From NCBI GenBank assembly GCA_963731205.1, contig CAVSUJ010000002.1, forward strand, positions 2,046,001-2,110,000: a DNA stretch of 64,000 nucleotides, read 5' to 3'. A model generated the notes under the pieces. The model was given only the letters and a program-made list of their open reading frames with translations, had not been told where the DNA came from and ran no database searches. The number at the start of each line of letters is the position of its first letter. The first letter of the stretch is position 1. This stretch comes from DATAZK01 sp963731205. Its GTDB lineage: Bacteria; Actinomycetota; Actinomycetes; Frankiales; Frankiaceae. Positions 21,470-29,641 of the stretch are shown here, in pieces. Position numbers and translations under genes: made by a program.

Positions 21470-21778
21470 ATGAGCCTCACCCGCCAGGAGGTCGCCCACC
21501 TGGCGCGACTGTCCCGGCTCGCCCTGTCGGACGAGGAGCTCGACCACCTGGCGCCTCAGCTCGACGTGATCTTGACGAGCGTCGCACGAGTGGCGGAGGC
21601 GGGCACGCCCGAGCAGATGGCGCAGGTGCCGCCGACGAGCCACGCCGTCCCGATGACCAACGGCTTCCGTCCTGACGAGGTCCGCCCCTGCCTGCCGCGC
21701 GATGAGGTTCTCGCTGCCGCGCCGGCGGCCGAAGACGGTCGCTTCCGGGTGCCTCGCATCCTCGAGGAGGAGGGATGA
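21470..21778 (+). CDS. gatC: Asp/Glu-tRNA amidotransferase subunit C
   Basis: A 102-residue belt subunit that stabilises GatA-GatB. TRQEVAHLARLSRLALSDEELD at the N-terminus and VPPTSHAVPMTNGFRPDEVRPCL in the middle are typical. It is the first gene of gatCAB; its stop overlaps the gatA ATG (ATGA). In M. tuberculosis the same three genes lie together (Rv3012c, Rv3011c, Rv3009c). The start is ATG at 21470, not the earlier frame opening inside the GGDEF gene. Confidence 0.95.
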   Translation: MSLTRQEVAHLARLSRLALSDEELDHLAPQLDVILTSVARVAEAGTPEQMAQVPPTSHAVPMTNGFRPDEVRPCLPRDEVLAAAPAAEDGRFRVPRILEEEG

Positions 21779-23292
21779 GCGCGTCCGCCGCCGGGGGTTT
21801 GATCGGCCGCACGGCTGCCGAACTCGCGTCCTCCATCGCCTCGGGCGAGGTCAGTGCGGTGGAGGTCACCCAGGCGCATCTCGACCAGGTCGCGGCGACC
21901 GACGGGGAGTTGCACGCCTTCCTGCATGTCTCGGCGGAGCCCGCGCTGGCGGCAGCCGCCGAGATCGATGCCGCCCGTGGCCGCGGTGAGGCGCTCGGCC
22001 CGCTGGCCGGAGTTCCCCTTGCGTTGAAGGATGTTTTCGCCACCCGTGGGGTGCCGACCACCTGCGGCTCGAAGATCCTCGAAGGGTGGCGGCCGCCGTA
22101 CAACGCGACCGTGGTCGACCGCCTGCGAGCCGCCGGCGTCGTGGTCCTCGGCAAGACCAACATGGACGAGTTCGCCATGGGCAGCTCGACCGAGAACTCT
22201 GCGTACGGCCCCACGCGCAACCCGTGGGACACCGGACGGATCCCGGGGGGCTCGTCGGGCGGAAGCGCCGCGGCCGTCGCGTCAGGACAGGCTCCGCTCG
22301 CCGTCGGCACGGATACGGGCGGTTCGATCCGCCAGCCCGCCGCGGTCTGCGGGATCGTCGGCGTGAAACCCACGTACGGCGGGGTCAGTCGCTACGGGCT
22401 GGTCGCGTTCTCCTCGAGCCTCGATCAGGGCGGCCCGTTCGCCCGCACCGTGCTCGACGCGGCGCTGCTGCACGAGGCGATCGCCGGCCACGATCCGATG
22501 GACTCCACGAGCATCGCGGGCTTCAGCGCGCCGGTCGTGGAGGCAGCGGCCCGTCGTGACATCAGCGGGGTACGCGTCGGCGTGGTCCGCGAACTCGGCG
22601 GCGCCGGGTACGAGCCTGAGGTCGAGGCGCGTTTCCGTGAGGCGGTCGCGGTGCTCGAAGAGCTCGGTGCGGTCGTCAGCGAGGTCTCCTGCAAGGCCTT
22701 CGAGTTCGGCCTGGCCGCGTACTACCTGATCGCCCCCAGCGAGTGCTCGTCCAACCTGGCGCGCTTCGACGGGATGCGGTACGGCCTGCGTATCGGCAAG
22801 GACGACGACGGCGTCGAGCAGGTCATGAGCACCACTCGTGACGCGGGCTTCGGCGCCGAGGTGAAGCGCCGGATCATGATCGGCACGTACGCGCTCTCCA
22901 GCGGCTATTACGACGCGTATTACGCGCAGGCGCAGAAGGTCCGCACCCTCATCAGCCGCGATTTCGAGGCCGCCTTCGAGCAGGTCGATGTGCTGGTCTC
23001 GCCGACGACGCCGACCGTCGCCTTTCCGCTCGGTGAGCGCGTCGACGATCCGACCGCCATGTACGCCACCGATCTCGCGACCGTTCCGGCCAACCTGGCC
23101 GGAGTCCCTGCGCTCTCGCTGCCGTGCGGGCTCGCCGACGGCTTGCCGGTCGGGCTGCAGATCATGGCTCCGGCCCTTGCCGATGAGCGGATGTACCGGG
23201 TCGCCGGCGCACTTGAGGCAGAGCTCGACACCCGCCGGGGAGGACCCTTGCTGAGTCCCTATCTGAACGGTGGAATGGCGGCCGCGCGATGA
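21775..23292 (+). CDS. gatA: Asp/Glu-tRNA amidotransferase subunit A
   Basis: The glutaminase subunit that releases ammonia for transamidation of misacylated Glu-tRNA-Gln. The 505-residue amidase-signature protein shows the catalytic Lys in PLALKDVFATRG (~79-90), the cis-Ser region GGSSGGSAAAVASGQ (~158-172) and the nucleophile Ser in GTDTGGSIRQPA (~178-189). It overlaps gatC and gatB by 4 nt each, which is consistent with equimolar translation. It works with GltX and the tRNA-Gln gene found near 46.6-48.2 kb. Confidence 0.97.
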   Translation: MSASAAGGLIGRTAAELASSIASGEVSAVEVTQAHLDQVAATDGELHAFLHVSAEPALAAAAEIDAARGRGEALGPLAGVPLALKDVFATRGVPTTCGSKILEGWRPPYNATVVDRLRAAGVVVLGKTNMDEFAMGSSTENSAYGPTRNPWDTGRIPGGSSGGSAAAVASGQAPLAVGTDTGGSIRQPAAVCGIVGVKPTYGGVSRYGLVAFSSSLDQGGPFARTVLDAALLHEAIAGHDPMDSTSIAGFSAPVVEAAARRDISGVRVGVVRELGGAGYEPEVEARFREAVAVLEELGAVVSEVSCKAFEFGLAAYYLIAPSECSSNLARFDGMRYGLRIGKDDDGVEQVMSTTRDAGFGAEVKRRIMIGTYALSSGYYDAYYAQAQKVRTLISRDFEAAFEQVDVLVSPTTPTVAFPLGERVDDPTAMYATDLATVPANLAGVPALSLPCGLADGLPVGLQIMAPALADERMYRVAGALEAELDTRRGGPLLSPYLNGGMAAAR

Positions 23293-24947
23293 CGATCACC
23301 GCGATCGGTACCGACTACGAGGCCGTCGTCGGGCTGGAGACCCACGTCGAACTCGGCACCGTCTCCAAGATGTTCTGCGGCTGCCCCACGGCGTTCGGCG
23401 CCGAACCCAACACCCAGGTCTGCCCGGTGTGCCTCGGGCTGCCGGGCGCGCTGCCGGTGGTCAACGAGGCGGCTATCGCGCTGACGGTGCGCATCGGGCT
23501 CGCGCTGAACTGTGAGATCGCGCCCTGGTGCCGTTTCGCCCGCAAGAACTACTTCTATCCGGACATGCCCAAGGACTTCCAGATCAGCCAGTACGACGAG
23601 CCGCTATGCGTCGGCGGCTACCTCGATGTCGAGGTGAACGGCGAGAAGCACCGGGTCGGGATCACCCGAGTCCACATGGAAGAGGACACCGGCAAGTCGC
23701 TGCACGTCGGCGGCGGCGACGGCCGTATTCACGGCGCCACGCACTCGCTGCTGGACTACAACCGCGCCGGCGTGCCGCTGGTCGAGATCGTCACCGAGCC
23801 CGACATCCGCTCGGCCGAGGTGGCCGCCGCGTACGTCACCGAACTCCGGGAATTGCTGCGGGCACTGGGGGTTTCGGAGGTCCGCATGGAGCAGGGCCAG
23901 CTGCGTTGCGACGCCAACGTCTCGCTGCGGGTGCGCGGCACGGAGCAGTTCGGCACGCGTACCGAAACCAAGAACCTGAACTCGATCCGTTCCGTCGAAC
24001 GCGCGATCACCCACGAGATCGGGAGGCAGGCCGCACGCCTCGACGCGGGCGAGCGGATCGTGCAGGAGACCCGCCACTTCGACGAGGCGCACGGCGTCAC
24101 CCAGGCCGGACGCACGAAGGAAGAGGCGACCGACTACCGCTACTTCCCCGAGCCCGACCTGCTGCCGGTCGCGCTCGACGTCGCCTTCATCGATGCGATT
24201 CGCGACGCGCTGCCGGAGCTGCCGGCGGCACGCCGTGCACGGCTTCAGGAGAAGTTCGGCTTCAGCCCGCTCGAGCTCGACCAGATGATCGGCGCCGGGG
24301 TGCTCGACCTGGTGGAGGACACGATCGCGGCGGGTGCCGAGCCTGATTCGGCTCGGGCCTGGTGGCTCAACGAGCTTGCGCGTAGTGCATCGGAGCGCGG
24401 GGTGGAGCCGTCCCAGTTGCCCCTGACCGGCGGTGACGTGGCGCGCGTCATCGAGCTCGTCGCGGCCGGCACGCTGACGAATTCGCTGGCGCGCCAGGTG
24501 CTCGCGGGCGTGCTGGACGGCGAAGGTGGCCCGGACCAGGTGATGGAAGCGCGCGGTCTGGCGGTCGTCGAGGATGCTGACGCGCTGGCCGCAGCCTGCG
24601 ACGCGGCAATCGCTGATGCCCCCGAGATCGCGCAGAAGGTGCGTGACGGCAAGGCTGCTGCGGTCGGTCCGCTGGTGGGCGCCGTCATGAAGGCGATGAA
24701 GGGTTCGGCCGACGCGGCCAAGGTGCGGGCGGCGCTCCTGGAGCGGCTCGGAGCCGAGCTGAGCGCCGCCTGGAGAACCCCGGGAGCGCGGTGGAGGCAT
24801 CCCCGGCGCGCCGGGGCGGCGCACGTATCGTGCGACCGTGCCGCCAGACCAGCCTTCTCACCGCAAGCCCCGGTCCTTCGAGGTCACCGAGGGCTTCGAG
24901 CGCGCCCCCGCCCGCGCGATGCTGCGCGCCGTCGGCCTCACCGATGA
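23289..24947 (+). CDS. gatB: Asp/Glu-tRNA amidotransferase subunit B with atypical C-terminal extension
   Basis: The tRNA-binding kinase/transamidase subunit. It shows the N-terminal motif VVGLETHVEL, MPKDFQISQYD (~99-109), VPLVEIVTEPDIRS and a C-terminal YqeY-like tail ending KVRAALLERLG near residue 489. The frame then continues for about 63 residues of Arg/Ala/Pro-rich sequence to 24947, running through the ilvD promoter and 110 nt of ilvD. A TGA in another frame at 24760-24762 would end the protein near the usual family length, so a one-base indel (real or a sequencing error) is likely. The function itself is not in doubt. Confidence 0.93.
   Translation: MTITAIGTDYEAVVGLETHVELGTVSKMFCGCPTAFGAEPNTQVCPVCLGLPGALPVVNEAAIALTVRIGLALNCEIAPWCRFARKNYFYPDMPKDFQISQYDEPLCVGGYLDVEVNGEKHRVGITRVHMEEDTGKSLHVGGGDGRIHGATHSLLDYNRAGVPLVEIVTEPDIRSAEVAAAYVTELRELLRALGVSEVRMEQGQLRCDANVSLRVRGTEQFGTRTETKNLNSIRSVERAITHEIGRQAARLDAGERIVQETRHFDEAHGVTQAGRTKEEATDYRYFPEPDLLPVALDVAFIDAIRDALPELPAARRARLQEKFGFSPLELDQMIGAGVLDLVEDTIAAGAEPDSARAWWLNELARSASERGVEPSQLPLTGGDVARVIELVAAGTLTNSLARQVLAGVLDGEGGPDQVMEARGLAVVEDADALAAACDAAIADAPEIAQKVRDGKAAAVGPLVGAVMKAMKGSADAAKVRAALLERLGAELSAAWRTPGARWRHPRRAGAAHVSCDRAARPAFSPQAPVLRGHRGLRARPRPRDAARRRPHR
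24826..24831 (+). promoter_or_regulatory. -10-like TATCGT, 6 nt before the ilvD GTG
   Basis: TATCGT, 6 nt, GTG at 24838, with no ribosome site. It lies inside the extended gatB reading frame, which argues that this region is naturally intergenic. Confidence 0.55.
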
Positions 24948-26529
24948 CGACTGGGACAAGTTCCAGATCGGCGTCGCGTCCTCGTGGAACGAGGTCACCC
25001 CGTGCAACATGCCGCTGCAGCGCCTCGCCGGCGCGGCAAAGGAGGGGGTCTTCGCCGCCGGCGGCTACCCGCTGGAATTCGGCACGATCGCCGTGTCCGA
25101 CGGCATTTCCATGGGACACGAGGGGATGCGTGCCTCGCTCGTCTCCCGTGAGGTGATCGCCGATTCGGTCGAGCTGATGATGCACGCCGAGCGGCTCGAC
25201 GGAAGCGTGCTGCTGGCCGGCTGCGACAAGAGCCTGCCCGGCATGCTCATGGCAGCAGCCCGGCTCGACCTCGCCTCGGTGTTCCTGTACGGCGGCTCGA
25301 TCCTTCCCGGCCGCCTGCCCGATGGCCGTTTGTCCACCATCCAGGACGTTTTCGAGGCTGTCGGCGCCCGCTCCAGCGGCAAGATCGACGATGCTCAACT
25401 GAAGGCCGTCGAGAAGTCGGCGTGTCCGAGCCAGGGCTCGTGCGGCGGTATGTACACGGCCAACACGATGGCGTCTGCTGCCGAGGCGCTGGGCATGTCG
25501 CTCATCGGATCGGCTTCTGCGCCGGCCGTCGACAGCCGCCGTGACGCCTACGCCCGGGCGAGCGGCGAGGCCGTCGTCCGCCTGCTGGAGAAGGGCATCA
25601 CGGCCCGCCAGATCCTCACGTTCGACGCTTTCGAAAATGCGATCGCCGTCGTCATGGCGCTGGGTGGCTCGACCAACGCGGTACTGCACTTGCTCGCGAT
25701 CGCCCACGAGGCTCGCGTCCCGCTTTCCCTCGATGACTTCGACCGCATCGGGCGGCGCGTGCCCCACATCGCCGACGTCCGCCCGTTCGGCACCTACGTG
25801 ATGACCGACCTCGACCGCATCGGCGGAGTGCCCGTGGTGATGCGGGCATTGCTCGAGGCGGGCCTGCTGCACGGCGATGCGCTCACCGTCACCGGTCGCA
25901 CCCTCGGCGAGGAGCTGTCCGACCTGGCGCCGCCGGGTCTCGACGGCACCGTCCTCTCGCCGCTGGAGCGCCCGCTGCATGCGACGGGAGGCATCGCGAT
26001 CCTGCGCGGCTCGCTCGCGCCCGACGGCGCGGTGGTGAAGAGCGCAGGGATGGATCAGCTGGTCTTCGAGGGCACGGCCCGGGTCTTCGACGGCGAGGCG
26101 CTGGCGATGGAAGCCGTGACCGCTGGTCGCATTTCCGCCGGCGACATCGTCGTCATCCGCTGGGAAGGCCCCAAGGGCGGCCCCGGAATGCGGGAGATGC
26201 TCGCCGTCACTGCCGCGATCAAGGGCGCCGGCCTCGGCCACGACGTCGCGCTGCTGACCGACGGGCGGTTCTCCGGCGCGACCTTCGGACTCTGCGTCGG
26301 GCATGTGGCGCCCGAGTCGGCCGACTGCGGCCCGATCGCGCTCGTCGCCGACGGCGATCGCATCACCCTGGACGTCCCCAACCGCAAGCTCGATCTGCAC
26401 GTGGAGTCGGCGGAACTGGAGCGTCGCCGGGCTGCCTGGAAACCCCTGCAACCGCGCTACACCACAGGAGTCCTTGCCAAATACGCCAAGCTCGTCGGCT
26501 CCGCGGCCGAGGGCGCGGTCTGCGACTGA
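24838..26529 (+). CDS. ilvD: Dihydroxy-acid dehydratase
   Basis: Dehydrates 2,3-dihydroxy-isovalerate and -methylvalerate in Val/Ile synthesis. The 563 residues carry the Fe-S cysteine motifs TPCNMPL (~56-62), AGCDKSLPGM (~126-135) and CPSQGSCGGMYTANTMAS (~198-215), plus ALGGSTNAVLHLLA and TDGRFSGATFGLCVGHVAPE near the C-terminus. It uses a GTG start 7 nt after a -10-like hexamer. It lies 3 kb upstream of ilvBNC but separated by two unrelated genes, so it has its own control. Confidence 0.96.
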   Translation: MPPDQPSHRKPRSFEVTEGFERAPARAMLRAVGLTDDDWDKFQIGVASSWNEVTPCNMPLQRLAGAAKEGVFAAGGYPLEFGTIAVSDGISMGHEGMRASLVSREVIADSVELMMHAERLDGSVLLAGCDKSLPGMLMAAARLDLASVFLYGGSILPGRLPDGRLSTIQDVFEAVGARSSGKIDDAQLKAVEKSACPSQGSCGGMYTANTMASAAEALGMSLIGSASAPAVDSRRDAYARASGEAVVRLLEKGITARQILTFDAFENAIAVVMALGGSTNAVLHLLAIAHEARVPLSLDDFDRIGRRVPHIADVRPFGTYVMTDLDRIGGVPVVMRALLEAGLLHGDALTVTGRTLGEELSDLAPPGLDGTVLSPLERPLHATGGIAILRGSLAPDGAVVKSAGMDQLVFEGTARVFDGEALAMEAVTAGRISAGDIVVIRWEGPKGGPGMREMLAVTAAIKGAGLGHDVALLTDGRFSGATFGLCVGHVAPESADCGPIALVADGDRITLDVPNRKLDLHVESAELERRRAAWKPLQPRYTTGVLAKYAKLVGSAAEGAVCD

Positions 26530-26569
26530 TGAGTTGGTCCAGCCCCTGCAGCCCGGCTGAGGCCTCCCG

Positions 26570-28252
26570 GTGAGCGACACCGAAGTCGCCGAGCGGGAGA
26601 AGAGTCACTGGGTACGCGTCACCATTCTGGCGCTGATCCCGATCCTGATCGTCGCGGGCGCCGGTGTATTCGTGCTCACCCGCCACAAGAAGGCCGACCA
26701 TCGCCAGCAGGAGGCGCAAGCCGCGCTGTCGGCCTATCTCGCCTCATGGTCGAGAGCCGACTACGCCGGGATGGCGGCCCACGCGGACGTACCGGCGGCG
26801 GCCATCTCCGCCGTCAACACCCCGATGCGGCGCAATCTGGTCATCACCGCTGCGAGTTACACGCCCGGACTCCTGACTCGCGACAAGACCGGTGATCGCG
26901 GCACCGCTCCCTACACGGCACGACTCACTCTCCGCGGCCTCGGCGCGTGGAGTTACTCGGGCTTGCTCACGCTGGTCAAGACGAAAGACAGTGCCAAGCA
27001 CGATGTCTGGCGCGTCCAGTTCACGCCGGCCGCGATCATGCCGCAGCTGGCGGCCGGACGCGTCCTCGAGCGCACCCATGTGACGGCGGCGCGCGGCCAG
27101 CTGCTGGACGTCGAGGGCTTGCCGTTACGCGGCGCTGACGGCGACCTGGATTCCAACCTGCTCGGCACGGTCGGCCCGCTCACCGCGGCGCAGGCGAAGG
27201 CGTCCGGGCCGGGATTCAGCGCCGGTGACATCGCCGGACAGACGGGGATCGAACGCGTCTACAACGCGGCGCTCGCCGGTGATCCCGGTGGCTCGATCGT
27301 GCTCATGCAGGGCGCGATTCGGCTGCAAACGTTGAAGACCTACCCTGCGATACCCGGCCACAACGTGACCACGACGATCGACCTGCGGGTGCAGCGCGCA
27401 GGTGAGACCGCGCTCGCGCCGATCGGCTTGCCGGCCGCGCTCGTCGCCATCGACACGCGTACCGGAGGGGTGCTCGCGACCGTCGACAATCCGCTCGGGG
27501 GATTTGCCCGAGCGATCCGCGGCCAGTACCCGCCCGGTTCGACCTTCAAGGTCGTGACGACAACGGCGGCATTGCTCGCCGGACGCAACGAGAACACGAT
27601 GCTCGACTGCCCGCCCACGGTCTCCGTCGACGGCAACGTCTTCAAGAACGCGAGCAACGAATCCTTCGGCGAGATCAACCTGATCAGGGCGTTTGCCGTC
27701 AGTTGCAATACGGCGTTCGTCAACCTGCGCGAGTCGATGACCGAGGCCGACATGAAACGCGCCGCGCTGCTCTACGGTTTCGACGACACGCAGCCGCTGC
27801 CGATCCAGAGCTACGGCGGCTCCTACCCGGTGCCGTTGAACGACGTCGTCGCGGCCGCGGCCGCCTTCGGCCAGGGCCAGGTGCAGACGAGCCCGTTGCA
27901 GATGGCGAGTGTCGCCGCCGCGGTGGCGGGTGGGGCGTGGCGCCGGCCTTTCGTGGCGGGCCACGCGACCGTCGTCCACCCGATCCCGGCCACCGTCGAC
28001 ACCCAGCTGCAGGCCATGATGCGGGCGGTCGTCACCTCCGGTACTGCTGACGTCCTGCAATTCCCCGGCCTGGTCTACGGCAAGACCGGCACCGCCGAGT
28101 ACGGCAGTGGCCCCAACCCGCCGACCCACGCCTGGTTCATCGGCTGGCGCGGCACCGTGGCGTTCGCGATCATCGTCGAAGGGGGTGGTTTCGGGGCCTC
28201 GGTAGCCGCCCCCATCGCCGCCAACTTCCTCACCGCCCTCGGCCCCGCCTGA
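26570..28252 (+). CDS. Class B penicillin-binding protein with NTF2-like (MecA_N) domain
   Basis: A peptidoglycan DD-transpeptidase of 560 residues. There is one N-terminal membrane anchor (VTILALIPILIVAGAGVFVL, ~18-37), an NTF2-like domain (~45-150), a dimerisation region with RGQLLDVEGLPL, then the transpeptidase domain with the active-site SxxK in PPGSTFK (~325-331), SxN as SCN (~379) and KTGTAE (~504-509), all intact. The architecture matches Rv2864c-type PBPs, but there is no lipobox. It works outside the membrane in wall growth. The start is GTG. The repeat-flanked gene follows. Confidence 0.9.
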   Translation: MSDTEVAEREKSHWVRVTILALIPILIVAGAGVFVLTRHKKADHRQQEAQAALSAYLASWSRADYAGMAAHADVPAAAISAVNTPMRRNLVITAASYTPGLLTRDKTGDRGTAPYTARLTLRGLGAWSYSGLLTLVKTKDSAKHDVWRVQFTPAAIMPQLAAGRVLERTHVTAARGQLLDVEGLPLRGADGDLDSNLLGTVGPLTAAQAKASGPGFSAGDIAGQTGIERVYNAALAGDPGGSIVLMQGAIRLQTLKTYPAIPGHNVTTTIDLRVQRAGETALAPIGLPAALVAIDTRTGGVLATVDNPLGGFARAIRGQYPPGSTFKVVTTTAALLAGRNENTMLDCPPTVSVDGNVFKNASNESFGEINLIRAFAVSCNTAFVNLRESMTEADMKRAALLYGFDDTQPLPIQSYGGSYPVPLNDVVAAAAAFGQGQVQTSPLQMASVAAAVAGGAWRRPFVAGHATVVHPIPATVDTQLQAMMRAVVTSGTADVLQFPGLVYGKTGTAEYGSGPNPPTHAWFIGWRGTVAFAIIVEGGGFGASVAAPIAANFLTALGPA

Positions 28253-28277
28253 CTCGCCCTTCTTCACGCGGGGTTTT

Positions 28278-28332
28278 GCGTACCTCGCGGTTTGGGCGGT
28301 GACACGCCGGCGCTGACCACCGAACTCGCGAG
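28278..28332. repeat. Upstream copy of a 55-bp imperfect-palindromic repeat
   Basis: This copy matches 29351-29405 at 42 of 55 positions with no gap; the central GGTGACACGCC and the outer CTCGCG...CGCGAG are identical. Its ends are inverted relative to each other (about 13 of 18 positions), so it could fold like a REP element. The two copies bracket one gene and appear nowhere else that I noticed in the window. Confidence 0.65.
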
Positions 28333-28389
28333 TCGCGTTCGGGCAACGCCTGGGGACACTCTGGTTGCATCCACAGCCACCGCGAAGGG

Positions 28390-29337
28390 GTGGCTCGCGT
28401 CGTCCGCGTCAGCAACGTTCTCTACGTGCCTCAGGACCCGGAGCGATCGGCTTATGCGTTGGCAGCGCGACGGGACGACGTGTTGCTGTGCAGCGAGGCG
28501 TCGATGCTCGGCTTGACGGAATGGGATCAGCGCGTTCTTCGGCGGATCAGCGGCTTGGTCATGCCGCGTGGCGCTCTCGCACTGCCGCCGGTGCGTGACC
28601 CGTTACGAACGAGGGCGCGCGCGACGCAGTTGCTCCTCCCGGGGGCCGTCCTCAGTCACGTCACCGCCGCCCGCCTTCACGGACTCGCTGGGCTCGATTA
28701 CTGGACGCCGACGGAGCGCGTCGAGGCAACACTTGCTCCGAGCGCGACGCGTTGGCAACGGCAGTCGGTGCGCCTGCATTTCCAGTCGCTGGACGCCGGT
28801 GATGTCGTCGACCTGGACGGTCTGCACGTGACCTCCGTTCGTCGCACCCTGCGCGACTGCGGCGAGCAGCTGCCGCGGATTCCATTCGTCTGCTTGCTGG
28901 ACAATGCGATGAATCGGCGGTTGATCTCTCCGGAGGCTGCGTCAAGTCTTGCTGATGAGCTTCAAAGTCGGCGTCGCGTGGCAGGCACCTGGGTGCGGCT
29001 GGCAGACGCACGCTCGGAATCGCCCTCTGAAACGCGGGTCCGGCTCGTCCTGGGCGACGCCGGACTCCTTCCGGACGAACTTCAGGTCGATGTCTGGACC
29101 GAGGGTGGGTTCCATGTCGCGCGGCTTGACATGGGATGGACCCGGGGTCGGCGCATGGTGGGAATGGAGGTGGACAGCGCTGAACATGACCGACCGCGGG
29201 CGCTCTACCGCGATCGGGACAGACTGAACGCTCTTCGCAGCGTCGGATGGGATGTGCGCCAGGTGACGGCGTGGGACTCCCGCAGAAGACCTGGCTACAT
29301 CGTCGGACAGGCGAAGCAGGCTCTGGGGCTCCCCTGA
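28390..29337 (+). CDS. PD-(D/E)XK nuclease-like protein with AbiEi-type N-terminal region, repeat-flanked
   Basis: Encodes 315 residues. The N-terminal ~30-100 region (ARRDDVLLCSEASMLGLTEWD, then VMPRGALALPP and LSHVTAARLHGL) resembles the winged-helix of AbiEi-type antitoxins. The C-terminal ~205-310 region resembles the DUF559/VSR-like nuclease fold: E214 in SETR, D247 in RLDMGW and E260-V-D262 in GMEVDS are candidate metal ligands. Codon use is less GC-biased than in neighbours (TTG, GCA, CGA, GTT common). The GTG at 28390 has only a poorly spaced purine run. The gene stands alone between diverged 55-bp repeats. Activity is inferred; no partner toxin gene is seen. Confidence 0.7.
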   Translation: MARVVRVSNVLYVPQDPERSAYALAARRDDVLLCSEASMLGLTEWDQRVLRRISGLVMPRGALALPPVRDPLRTRARATQLLLPGAVLSHVTAARLHGLAGLDYWTPTERVEATLAPSATRWQRQSVRLHFQSLDAGDVVDLDGLHVTSVRRTLRDCGEQLPRIPFVCLLDNAMNRRLISPEAASSLADELQSRRRVAGTWVRLADARSESPSETRVRLVLGDAGLLPDELQVDVWTEGGFHVARLDMGWTRGRRMVGMEVDSAEHDRPRALYRDRDRLNALRSVGWDVRQVTAWDSRRRPGYIVGQAKQALGLP

Positions 29338-29350
29338 TCGGCGTGAGCCC

Positions 29351-29405
29351 GCGCAACTCGCGATATCCGAGGTGACACGCCAGCGAGGAACACCGAAACC
29401 GCGAG
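29351..29405. repeat. Downstream copy of the 55-bp repeat
   Basis: It lies 13 bp after the stop of the nuclease-like gene, in the same orientation as 28278-28332. It retains the CTCGCG/CGCGAG ends and the GGTGACACGCC core. It ends about 45 bp before the ilvB leader promoter. Confidence 0.65.
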
Positions 29406-29449
29406 GTTGGGCTGATCGGACTCAACCCCCTTGCATTCTCAGGGCCCAT

Positions 29450-29478
29450 TTGACGAAGTGCGGATCGTCAGCCACAGT
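29450..29478 (+). promoter_or_regulatory. Probable ilvB leader promoter
   Basis: TTGACG (29450-29455), a 17-nt spacer, and CACAGT (29473-29478). The -35 is near consensus and the -10 is weak. The predicted start of transcription falls at or next to the leader-peptide GTG at 29485. Confidence 0.5.
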
Positions 29479-29484
29479 GAAGAC

Positions 29485-29523
29485 GTGCAGAACCTGCGAC
29501 TTGTAGCCTGCTTGCGCCCGTAG
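29485..29523 (+). CDS. Candidate ilvB leader peptide (12 residues)
   Basis: The mini-ORF GTG...TAG encodes (M)QNLRLVACLRP. Leu and Val make up 4 of 12 residues and are coded partly by CTT, GTA and TTG, which are rare in this genome. The stop lies 18 nt before a strong terminator hairpin that precedes ilvB. This is the usual layout of ribosome-mediated attenuation, as known for ilvB leaders in Corynebacterium. Translation has not been shown; the call rests on position, codons and hairpin. Confidence 0.55.
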   Translation: MQNLRLVACLRP

Positions 29524-29541
29524 CCATCCGCTGCGTGCGCC

Positions 29542-29580
29542 GCCCTCCAGTGCCTTCGGCACGGGGGGCTTTTGTTTGTT
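29542..29580 (+). terminator. Attenuator-type intrinsic terminator upstream of ilvB
   Basis: The left arm GCCCTCC-A-GTGCC and right arm GGCAC-GGGGGGC pair over 12 bp (one G-U, one bulged A) around a TTC loop, followed by TTTTGTTTGTT. It is a textbook terminator placed 62 nt before the ilvB ATG, not after a gene, which points to attenuation. Confidence 0.75.
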
Positions 29581-29641
29581 CACAGTTCGTCCAGAGCCCC
29601 GAAAATCCGAAACCCGCACCACCCCTGCAGAGGGAGCAGCC

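Noticed and set aside
28720..28740. Possible toxin-antitoxin pair at the nuclease-like gene, suggested by its AbiEi-like start
   Set aside because: No AbiEii-type nucleotidyltransferase or other partner gene is adjacent; the C-terminal half is nuclease-like, so a TA label is not supported.
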